From Endotrypanum monterogeii (taxonomy: Eukaryota; Euglenozoa; Kinetoplastea; Trypanosomatida; Trypanosomatidae): a stretch of 64,000 nucleotides of DNA. Below the pieces are notes generated by a model. The model made no database searches and was not told where the DNA came from. It saw nothing but the letters and a program-made list of their open reading frames with translations. Below are positions 9,576 to 18,600 of this stretch, piece by piece (the stretch's first letter is position 1; each line of letters starts with the position of its first letter). Location: NCBI GenBank assembly GCA_000333855.2, contig CM007332.1, positions 37,138 through 101,137 of the forward strand. The letters run 5' to 3'. The position numbers and the translations under genes are program-made.

Positions 9576-10910
9576 ATGCCAACATCATCTGTGATATATC
9601 CCCCAGCGGGTGTGAACAATATTAGCGGCTGTCATGGCGCGGTGGTCAAGCCCTCCCGTGAACTGGCAGCGCGCGTCATACAGACCTGGGTGCGCAGACA
9701 CTGGGATCGACGATACGCACATCGCTTGCTCTTATTGCTTCACGTGATGGCGGCTTCCCGTGCCCCTGGTCATCGACTCAGCGAGGGGAGCATGTGTCAG
9801 TTGGTCTCCCCAACCGAAGGACCGACTGCGCTCTCCTCGTCTTACACCACCCGTGATATGGCCCCCGATACGGATGACTACTTTGGAAGAATGTACGAGA
9901 CTGTAGTGAAGTACGAGTCGGCTCTGCAACTCGAGAACTACACGCGTCGACTGCTCGCAGATGAGTTTTGTGCCAGCAGTGAAGTCGCCCGAGGGGCCTC
10001 GCACGCGACACGCCACATACTGCGACAGCAGCACCCGCTCTTACGCCGTGTGTCACTGAGTGCGGATGCCCTGCACTCGGTGGCTAAGGATTGTTCTCGA
10101 GCTCGGCACAACTCCATTTCCGCCACCACTGTGACCCTGGAAAAGCTGCGCTCGTATCTGACTCCAGAACTCTTCTCATGGTGGCGCGCGGGGCAGCGGT
10201 CTCCCTCCGCCTGCGTACCTTATGCCGCACCTACACCCCCACCCATCCACAACGCAGCGAGGGATTTCGGATTGAACCATCCTTTGCCGCTGTGTACCAA
10301 TCCAGGTGGCGCCCGCATGGATGAGGTTCTCGAGAGCGGAGGGTTAGAGGCGGTGTGGATGGAGGTGGGGGGTGATGAGATAGATGACGAGACTGCTATG
10401 AACGTAGCGTACACCACAGAGAGGGATGCCGTAAAGAAGGACGCATTTCTCACCGCGCAGAGGACCACGTTGGCTGGATGCCCTGATCCATTCGCCACGC
10501 GCGATGGCGATGGCGCGGCGGGTGTGCTGCGGGAGGATGCGTCTTCGACATGTTTACCGGAGGGAGATGACATCCATCTAGTGGTTCAGCCTGTTCTCGG
10601 CGGCGTTGCACGCAGGCGGTTCAGTGACATGCATCATCCCTTGGCGAAGCGCCCCACAACGGTAGAGGAAGTTATTCATCTACGCGAAGGGACTACGGAG
10701 GCTCCAATGTGTGCTGTTTGTGAACTCTGCGGTGTTGTGGCGAACTTGCAGAATACCGCTGACACCGTACTGGAGACGCAGGAAGAGGATGAGCTGCACC
10801 CCTGCAGTGCGTGCCACGCTCTAGTGCACACATCCTGCGCTTTTCCCTGTGATACTGCCGATATCTTCTACTGCAGCCGCTACTGCTCCTCAGGTGGGAA
10901 CAGGGCGTGA
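9576..10910 (+). CDS. Protein with IQ-like motif and C-terminal PHD-like zinc finger
   Basis: 444 residues from the first in-frame ATG. Near residues 27-45 is RVIQTWVRRHWDRRY, close to the IQxxxRxxxxR calmodulin-binding motif (R after a bulky residue instead of RG). The last 67 residues hold a cysteine/histidine pattern: CxxCxxC at about 378-385, about 25 residues, CxxC, four residues, HxxC, about 12 residues, CxxxC. This C4-H-C3 order is that of a PHD zinc finger, which binds histone tails in many nuclear proteins; the 25-residue gap in the first loop is long but allowed. The middle is acidic and probably disordered. No nuclear signal is obvious. IQ plus PHD-like is an unusual pair, so both assignments need structural support. 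I do not recognise a named orthologue. Confidence 0.75.
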   Translation: MPTSSVIYPPAGVNNISGCHGAVVKPSRELAARVIQTWVRRHWDRRYAHRLLLLLHVMAASRAPGHRLSEGSMCQLVSPTEGPTALSSSYTTRDMAPDTDDYFGRMYETVVKYESALQLENYTRRLLADEFCASSEVARGASHATRHILRQQHPLLRRVSLSADALHSVAKDCSRARHNSISATTVTLEKLRSYLTPELFSWWRAGQRSPSACVPYAAPTPPPIHNAARDFGLNHPLPLCTNPGGARMDEVLESGGLEAVWMEVGGDEIDDETAMNVAYTTERDAVKKDAFLTAQRTTLAGCPDPFATRDGDGAAGVLREDASSTCLPEGDDIHLVVQPVLGGVARRRFSDMHHPLAKRPTTVEEVIHLREGTTEAPMCAVCELCGVVANLQNTADTVLETQEEDELHPCSACHALVHTSCAFPCDTADIFYCSRYCSSGGNRA

Positions 10911-11081
10911 GCAACAGGTCTGTACCAAGTGCTGAGCTTGGGAAGGATGGGGGCGGGGCAGTGATGAGTTCCCTGGGTGAGCCAGTGAACTTCTCTGCCT
11001 CCGTTTGCTCTCCTTTTCTAAAATAATTATTAGCGCCATTGGCCACAGGTGCCTTCCGGAACCCAAGGTGCACACGCATCC

Positions 11082-11127
<46 letters not shown>
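11082..11127. repeat. Compound (TA)n-(TG)n microsatellite
   Basis: About ten TA units pass directly into thirteen TG units. The same TA-to-TG junction recurs at 62189-62226. Confidence 0.95.
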
Positions 11128-11919
11128 TTATGTACATAGTTACTGCCGAACAAACGTGCCGTCGCCACAGAGAGAGAGAGATCGACACGCCTGCAGCGTT
11201 TCTGCTGAAGCGAAAGGTGGTGAAAGAAAGAATAAGTGCCACTTCACTGGGAAGCTGAAGCGAATATGCGACGCGCCCGCAGCTCTGTGATCAAAGGCTC
11301 TGTACACCCTCCCCCGCTCTCCCTCCTCCTTTTTTCTCTCCGCATGCTTCTTGAGCAGCAGGCGGCAGGTGCGCATGCGGTATAGCGGAGCTATGTCTCT
11401 GTAGCAATGAATGCGGGTGGTCGCTGGCGTAGCCCTTCTTGTTATGTCTCAAGCGTCAATCCTCAGCATTCGCCCACACACATCACTGCAGGGCCTCTTT
11501 CTTGTTGGCATAGACGAATTGGATGAAGTGAAGTGTGGGAGGGGAAGGAGATTGAGGTGCGGTGCGGTGGTGGTGGCAGACTATCTCCTACAGTGAGTTC
11601 ATTCAAGAAGTGCGACGTTGTCTGATCTCCGTATGCGTTGCGCATGTGCCAGGTTTTCACTCCTCTGCTCATTCCTCTTTCTTCCCTTCTCCCTTATTGT
11701 TTTCTCGCGTGGCGGGTGCGTGTGCATGCTCGACCCCTCGAGAAGGTGTGTGTACGCCAGGTCTCCTCTACATCGTTGCACTTGTCAAGGGGCTCGAACG
11801 TGCGGCTGAGCGGGGTGCGTTGCACCAGCGAGATGTGAGTTGAGAGGGATTAATCTACACTATTGGACGGAAGGAAAAAGAGTTGTCGTAGATCAATCCC
11901 ATTCACGACCCCTGCATAG

Positions 11920-11943
11920 ACACACACACACACACACACACAC
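11920..11943. repeat. (CA)n microsatellite
   Basis: About twelve CA units about 140 bases before the ORC3-like start codon. Confidence 0.95.
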
Positions 11944-12012
11944 GTGGTCCCGTGTTGTCCATATCCCATAGACAAGACTAACACTGGCACCGCTGTCCCA
12001 GACCCCTGATAA

Positions 12013-12044
12013 TCTTTTTCCTTTCCATTCGAGCCTCCCTTCAG
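12013..12044 (+). promoter_or_regulatory. Likely trans-splice acceptor for the ORC3-like gene
   Basis: A T/C-rich run is followed by AG at 12032-12033 and by TTCAG with AG at 12043-12044, 40-50 bases before the ATG at 12084. Confidence 0.5.
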
Positions 12045-12083
12045 TCATTGGCCGAGAGACGGTGACCACTATACCGAAGAATC

Positions 12084-14807
12084 ATGTCGGACGTACTCGG
12101 ATTCCTGAACGGGGTGTTGCACAAAGTCTCAGCCACGTTCATGCCGACTGAGATGGACGACGTCGCCTCGTTCTTGCGAGGCGATGCATGGGTGGTTGCG
12201 ACGGGAGCTCCTTTGTTGACAAGGAAGACCACAGAAGCATCTTCTACAGAACCGGGAGACGTGCCGCGCGGAGCAGGAATGCTGACTACAGCGCGTTATC
12301 CCCTTGGGGCTACACGCTGGGGCCATTTTATACCGCTTGGTATTGCGGGCACGGAGCTTGTTTCTGCCGCCACTTCCAGCATGCGAGGGATCCTGGTCAA
12401 TTTCTTTGAGAGCAACGGCTTCAAGCATGTGCTCACCCTGAGTCTTGTGCCCACCGAGCAGCAGCATCTGCAGCAATCTCAGGTGAATCTGACCACGCCA
12501 GGGGGGACGGTGGGTTCGCGTGCTTGTGAGGGCGCTGCATTGTCCCGCGACGGCGACTGCAACGCAGACTTCTTGCGCGCACAGCAGCTTTTTTTTCCTG
12601 CGTCGATCGACACCGCCACCGCCACCACTCGCGCCTCACGAAAGCGGACTCGGCCCGATCCGACCTCGTCTTCGGTCGTTGACATATCGCTGGACAGTCG
12701 CTATGGCTCCACGGCGGAGGCGGCGCGACACAGCTGCATAGCTGCCGTGCGTCGCTGGTTCGAGAAGGTGGAGGATAGTGCTTTACTGGACATCGCTCAA
12801 ACAAAACAAGACAATGGTGGAGGTGCTTTCGAGTGCACAAATGGCACTGCGCAGTGTAAGAGAAAAATGCAATCGCAGCGCTTACTTGTCATAGTGCGAT
12901 GCTGCACAGACAATCGTATCGCCTTCTCCACACGCGGCGGTGCTGTAGGTGGTGGTCCGGCATCCACTTTGGGTCCAGGGCGCCGACACCGTCGCGGAGA
13001 GGATCCGTTGTACCTTTTTTTGCATGAGCTTGCAGCTCTCACTACATTCTACGAGGTGCGGCTGGCCGACACATGCTGCGCGGCGCGGCCTGCTGTGCTG
13101 CTGCTACCCGAAGACGATGGGTACAGTGGCGCCATGCTGCGGCAGAAGCTGCGGGAGGAGGTGGGAAGCCGTTTCTGGGTCGAACTTTTCCATAATTCCG
13201 ATGGCCCGTCGAGTAGTGGCGGGGGTTTGGCGAATGCCGGACGAGGATCGCAGAGGAGCGACGGATGGAGAACAGCCTTGATAGGCAGCGGCACTGGTGC
13301 GAGTGACGCACCTGGGGGATCGGGCGGCATTTCGCAACATCGACGCCACGAGCAGCCCGAGACGCCACTCGCACGCGGTTGTCGTCTGGCGGCTCAGTGG
13401 GGTGTTCTACACCTGCCAGGGGCATTATCAAGCGAACCACACGCTGCTCCAAATAAGATGGACACCTCACACGCGGGCCTTCCTCCTTCCACGGATGTCT
13501 GTAATGGCGGCGGTTGCGTTTCCGGTGGCGCGTCATCCCCAACTGCAGCCCCTCCCCAAGTGGCACGGCTTGTATCTCCTAAGCAACAAGAGGAGGAACT
13601 GCGCCGCCACGCGGCTTGCTTCTTTGCGCGACCCAGCAACGCTCCACTGTGTGTGTTCTTGCTGGAAGCGCTACGTCGCTTTCCCGTGCTTGTTCGCCCA
13701 GTTGTACTGCAACACTGGCAGTCCACGTGGACCGCACGTCACTCGTTGACGGATTCGTTGTTTGCCTTCCACACGGCTCTATGCCCCTTTATGCTCTCCG
13801 CGTCTTACTGTGGAAGCGTGGGGCCTTATCAGGCGTCATCTGCGCTGTCGAGCACCAGGGATAGACCAACGTTTCCGGCAACCAGGATGCTGCAGGACAC
13901 CACGGATCTCCTCGACGCGCTGCTATCTGCTGCATTCACGCTTGCTGAGGAGCGCGATGCTACACATCCGCTGTCTGCCAACGACTTGGCCATTGAGCAG
14001 GCGACACTGTTTCTTCTGTTCTATGAGGCGCTTGTGCACCAGCGTGAGGGTCGACTGCGCCGTATTCCCGACCTGGTGCGCGTTCTTGTTACCCTATCAG
14101 ACCGCCACGACAGCACCGCTGATGAGTCCACTCCGTGTGCTCCGGGTCGGGGGGCCACTACAAACGAGAAGGTGCATTACGCGGTCCGACATCTCCTCCC
14201 GTTTTCACCCTTGAATCTTTTTTACGAGCGAGTTGCACAGTTGACGGCCTCCTCGCACGATGACCGCGGCACTCAGCGTGAGGTACAGAGATACCCGATG
14301 AACTCACTTGTCCTTCCCATACGTCGCGTGTCTGTTGCACCTCAACTGCAGCACAGCACGCTACTTGCTCTCCTGCCGATTAGGGAATCGCTGATGGAGA
14401 TCCACGGGGTGGCGGAATCTTTGTGGCGGGATCAACTGCCTTCCTACTGGCGGCGTGTCCTGGGAGCCATGGGCACAGGTGATAACGCCGCAGGGGCGCA
14501 CCCCACCACTGCAGCGCTGTCAGTGGCCCATGAAAACCCTGACGCCCGCGCACTCACTCAACTCAGTCCAGATAACTTCTATCACCCCAACGTACCACAT
14601 GCTGTTCGCGTTTTGTATGTGTTAACCGCGCACGCCCTCCGCGCCCCCACGGAGGCCGCAAAGCAAGTGCCGATTGTGCACCTCCAGGTCATATCCCAAT
14701 TGTCGGACGAGCAGTTGCTGCGCACTCTAAAGGAGCTCGAGAGTGCCGGGCTGGCGAGTACGAATATGAAAACAAGAACAGCGCGAACACTGGTGGACAC
14801 GGTGTAG
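12084..14807 (+). CDS. Origin recognition complex subunit 3-like protein (divergent)
   Basis: 907 residues from an ATG just after a good acceptor; human ORC3 is about 711. Collinear blocks resemble ORC3 as I remember it: (1) residues about 82-125, FIPLGIAG through a helix to HVLTLSL, like the IP...G...VVSL strand region; (2) RLLVIVR at 266, like the VVVILK strand; (3) LRQKLREEV then FWVELFHN at 364, like HRLLPHAV...CIELFQ; (4) FPVLVRPVVLQHW at 533, with the same spacing as FPxxxxxxVLQVL in ORC3; (5) a C-terminal winged helix (about 835-907) with SPDNFYHPN near PHAVRVLYVL and final LRTLKELESAGL...TRTARTL, like the ORC3 ending. No Walker A is present, as expected of ORC3, which does not hydrolyse ATP. 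Ser/Gly-rich insertions separate the blocks. The role would be origin licensing in the nucleus. The call is inference from pattern and memory. Confidence 0.55.
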   Translation: MSDVLGFLNGVLHKVSATFMPTEMDDVASFLRGDAWVVATGAPLLTRKTTEASSTEPGDVPRGAGMLTTARYPLGATRWGHFIPLGIAGTELVSAATSSMRGILVNFFESNGFKHVLTLSLVPTEQQHLQQSQVNLTTPGGTVGSRACEGAALSRDGDCNADFLRAQQLFFPASIDTATATTRASRKRTRPDPTSSSVVDISLDSRYGSTAEAARHSCIAAVRRWFEKVEDSALLDIAQTKQDNGGGAFECTNGTAQCKRKMQSQRLLVIVRCCTDNRIAFSTRGGAVGGGPASTLGPGRRHRRGEDPLYLFLHELAALTTFYEVRLADTCCAARPAVLLLPEDDGYSGAMLRQKLREEVGSRFWVELFHNSDGPSSSGGGLANAGRGSQRSDGWRTALIGSGTGASDAPGGSGGISQHRRHEQPETPLARGCRLAAQWGVLHLPGALSSEPHAAPNKMDTSHAGLPPSTDVCNGGGCVSGGASSPTAAPPQVARLVSPKQQEEELRRHAACFFARPSNAPLCVFLLEALRRFPVLVRPVVLQHWQSTWTARHSLTDSLFAFHTALCPFMLSASYCGSVGPYQASSALSSTRDRPTFPATRMLQDTTDLLDALLSAAFTLAEERDATHPLSANDLAIEQATLFLLFYEALVHQREGRLRRIPDLVRVLVTLSDRHDSTADESTPCAPGRGATTNEKVHYAVRHLLPFSPLNLFYERVAQLTASSHDDRGTQREVQRYPMNSLVLPIRRVSVAPQLQHSTLLALLPIRESLMEIHGVAESLWRDQLPSYWRRVLGAMGTGDNAAGAHPTTAALSVAHENPDARALTQLSPDNFYHPNVPHAVRVLYVLTAHALRAPTEAAKQVPIVHLQVISQLSDEQLLRTLKELESAGLASTNMKTRTARTLVDTV

Positions 14808-15698
14808 CACACACCTACCAAATAGGAGAGGAGAAGCTAGGGGGGGAGGGGGCGGTTCTCCTGGTGGTCATTTGTCCTCTCAACTCCAGGGCGCCGTGTC
14901 CGCTCTTTACCTCCCTCCCCCCTTTTATTTGTTTTTTTTTTAAGGGACGACCGCGAGACACACACACACACACACAGTTCATGGAGGCGACGTACGGGAA
15001 ACTCCCTATTTTATGCTTTGAGGATATCTATGAATGTGTGCACCTGCATGGAGCATCGGCCCAGACTTCCCAGGCAAGCTCCGTTCTGTTTGTGTGTCAT
15101 CTCTTACTCACAACCGCTCTTTTTTTTTTTCTCTCCACCTGCGCGGGGGCGGGGCTTGGTGGGGGAGGGGGACGAAGGAGAGGGGGTGGGGCAGTAGAAA
15201 AAGGAGGTCCACTCAGGGGAGCTTCTTTATTGCCTTGGAGATTGATGTCGGGTTACTTTGTCGCCTTTCACCCGCGGAATATACTCCTGTTTTCGCATAG
15301 CATTTGTGTTGTATTGCTGGTTCCTCTATTATCCCCGTCACGCTGTTGAGCGCCATCGACAGAGCCCTTTGGGCGACTACTCTTCATGCCCGCACTGTCC
15401 GCCTTTCGCATGTATATATATTAAAAAAAAAAAATTCTGCACTTCTTTCTCCTTTTTCCCACCATCCTCTGTTTTGTGTGGCCGCGTGATTGTACGTGGG
15501 GCGGATGTTGTGGTGACAGAGTCACGATTGCTTTCCCTTCTTTTCTCCCTTTCTCTTTTCCACTCTTCCACACATTAGCTGCTTTTGGTTGAGGAGACGT
15601 CGTTGTGGAGAAAGACCTTCGCGTGCATACAGTGTGCCACATTCTTGCTGACACCTCCGCATGCTCGGGATTCACTCAGAACATGTTGAGTGGACGAT
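14808..15698 (+). other. Intergenic region between the ORC3-like and USP genes
   Basis: Holds a poly-T run at about 14931-14941, a (CA)n tract near 14958-14977, another poly-T near 15120-15130, a G-rich block at 15147-15190, T/A runs near 15411-15434, and the long pyrimidine tract used for the next acceptor. No gene seen. Confidence 0.65.
15530..15578 (+). promoter_or_regulatory. Likely trans-splice acceptor for the USP gene
   Basis: About 40 bases of T/C are closed by CACATTAG, with AG at 15577-15578. The 5'UTR would be about 120 bases. Confidence 0.55.
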
Positions 15699-18600
15699 AT
15701 GGCCAAGTCGGACATGACAAATATTTCTGCAGCAGCAGAGAAAACGCATATGGAGAGGGAGACCGCCGTACCTCACCAAGAACGGGTGTTGCCACCACCT
15801 CCCGTGGAGTTGGCCCTGGAAGAAGGCCCCGATGTTGCTGACGCATCGACGGAGGATCCGGTGGAGTTCATTCTTCACCGAGTCGATTGTATTGAACAAT
15901 GGCGGGCTACAGTCGTGCGCCTGAACGCGACGCAGCTGGGAGTGTCGCTGGTGCGCGGAGTGCTGCGACGCGGTCGCTTCGCAACGCCGCCACTACGCCC
16001 CTTCGAGACGACGGAGACTCGGGCACTGGCAGGAGGTGCAGTCGAGGCGAGGGAGGAGGCTCATGTACATTGCCCAGCGCTGTCGGAACTACCATCGCTG
16101 CGCACGTGCACGGCGTACGATCCCGGGCAGTCAGCTACACCTATTTTAGGACAAAATGATAGTGGGGCCGCGTCTCGGCAGGCAGTCTACCCTCACCACG
16201 ATAGCGTATGTAGTACGCACACTATTTCACAACCCAGCGTCGCTCGCCGCACACTCGTGCAGAGCGTCAGCCGTGCCTCTGTTCCCCTGTATATGGGTAT
16301 TCTATCCGCCCTCGTTGCGCACGGTGTAACATCCCTGTATGACGAGGACTCGAGGACCGACTCGCAGAGCGCCAGTGAAGCTGCGGCGGCACGACCTGTC
16401 AAGGCAGCCGTGTCCACACTCTCTACAGCTGAGAGGGACTTCCAGGCACCTGAAGGCTACCTGCACTTGTCTACGGATATGAACCGCGCGCTGCACGAGA
16501 TCCACCGAGCGGCGGCTGAGGTGATATGTACTATAGATCACGAGAGTCAAGAGATGCAGACGCTCGCATCGGCGTGTCTGATGAGTGAGGAGGACTCCAT
16601 GAGGGATCTCCAATTGGATGTGTGCCGGTCATGCCGGCGGCTCAGCCTCATCGCAGCAAATCTTTACTCGCTCGTGGCCTTCCTGAGCTTTTTTGCGGTG
16701 GAGGAGGCGGTCTTGCCGGTGAAGGCACTGGGAACTGCCGTCCGCACTGCCGCCTCGGTGGCCACCGCCTCGCACCTATCTGACGAAGCCGCAGCGAGAG
16801 CAACGCACGAGGCGGAGGCAGCATGTAGTGCAGGCAACGACTGCCATCCGCGTTGTCCTCCAATCCACTCACTATCGACTTTCCCATCCGTGTCGGCCGT
16901 TGCGACGGCGACAACCGATCACGACGCTCACGCGATCGCTTCCACCGGCGGCACCGGTAAATGGGTGCCCTTTGCCTCAGTCACATGCCCCGCCCATCAT
17001 ATGCTCGAAGCGATCGCAGCGGTGCCCCCGTACACGGTGGAGCGTTTCCATGAGCTCTTCGACGCATCGGGTCAGTTGCCACAAACTGTGTGGAGGGTGT
17101 TTTCCACAACCGCCACGACTCTGAGCCAGTTCGCTGTGAGTTGGTCTCTCACCACAGGTGATGCGCAGAGCCACCAAACATTCAACAACACCGCACGTGC
17201 GGTACTCGGCGAGGATCAGCGCTGCCTATTGCTGCAGCTGCATCGCCTCTGTTCTCGCTTCGTCGTTCTCCGGCACCGAGTGTACGCCCTGCACCCTGTG
17301 AACCCTCTCTACTTCAAAGTGAAGCAGATGCTAGAGTGGGGTGGCCTCCTCAACGCCAGCGTGCCGGATGAGTGGTCGTACGACAACGGCGACATTGACC
17401 GATGCGATTTGCATAGTGATTCATTGCATAATACCTATCCGCTAGGCCATCATCTGCGCGTAAGTGCCAGCAACAGGGCAGCGCTGCGGGCGGTGATGAC
17501 GTGCCCGCACGCTGCCACGGCGGGCGACTCGGCACATCGGCGGGTGCAAGGGAAGAGCGCGTTTGTGCCAAGTGGACACGGGGTCGGCGGCGGATGGCGA
17601 GGGAGCACTCCAGGCGATGGCCGTGCATCAGCCCCGCTTTCCCTTCTCGCCTCACTTGTCTCTGCTGGGACGAACGGCAGAGCCAGCGCCGGCCTCGCCA
17701 GCCTCCTGACAGGCTCGTCAGCCGACCCAAGTCCAGGACCTAGTGGGGCTGCATCGCTTCAGCACTCCTCTGTGCCGGGATACGTGGGGCTGCGGAACAC
17801 CGGAAACACCTGCTTCCTCAACAGCGTGGTGCAGCTCCTCGGCAGCGCATCGCTGTTTCGTGACGATCTAATGCTGCGAGTGCAGAGCGCAGTCTTCGAC
17901 CATTCGGCGTCCACCGATCATCAACCTCCGGAAGACACTCGTGCCACTGCTACTGAAATAATGGCGGATCTCTTCACCAAGTATGGCTGTCGCCTCGCCA
18001 TTGCGCTGCTACTCGGTGAACTGCAATGGCGCGGTGCACATCACCACCAAGGTCCTGCGGTCGTACCGGACTACCTTACCCCACACCTGCCGCCGCCGTT
18101 CGACGACCATCATCAACACGACGCCTCAGAGTTTTGGCACGCGCTGTTGGATCAGCTGGATTTGCCGAGTCAGCCTGGTGGTGCTGTCGTCGCCAAGTGG
18201 TTCAGCGGCCGAACAACAACCACGATGAAGTGCGTGTCTTGCCAGCGTAAGCGCTTGCACACGAATACCTTCTGGGACATCTCCACACCCCTTCTCCGTT
18301 CGGCCTCGGCTTCCTCTGCGCCAGTCCCTTTGGGAGGCGGGCCGTCCAGCCCGGCAGCGGTGTCGACAAAGCCTGGGGCGGCACCCACCACATCGACAGG
18401 GCCTGTTGTGAAACAAGTTGATGTGGAGCGCTTTGCCAATGCCACTGCTGTGACCACGACGTACATGGATCCATCAGCACCCGAGGAGCTTATCAGCACG
18501 TCGACTGCCGCGTACGCATCTGTGGAGCAAGAGGCGGTTACGGACGCAGAGGAGGATCCCAGGATGTGGATTGACGGTCAAACGATCTTGTCGACACCCC

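Larger units (their letters stand above)
10911..12083 (+). other. Intergenic region between the IQ/PHD-like and ORC3-like genes
   Basis: Contains a compound (TA)n-(TG)n tract at 11082-11127, an (AG)n stretch near 11170-11180, a T-rich tract around 11325-11340, a C/T-rich stretch near 11660-11705, a (CA)n tract at 11920-11943, and the acceptor of the next gene at 12013-12044. A short ATG frame at 11411-11596 has no supporting feature and is not called. Confidence 0.65.
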
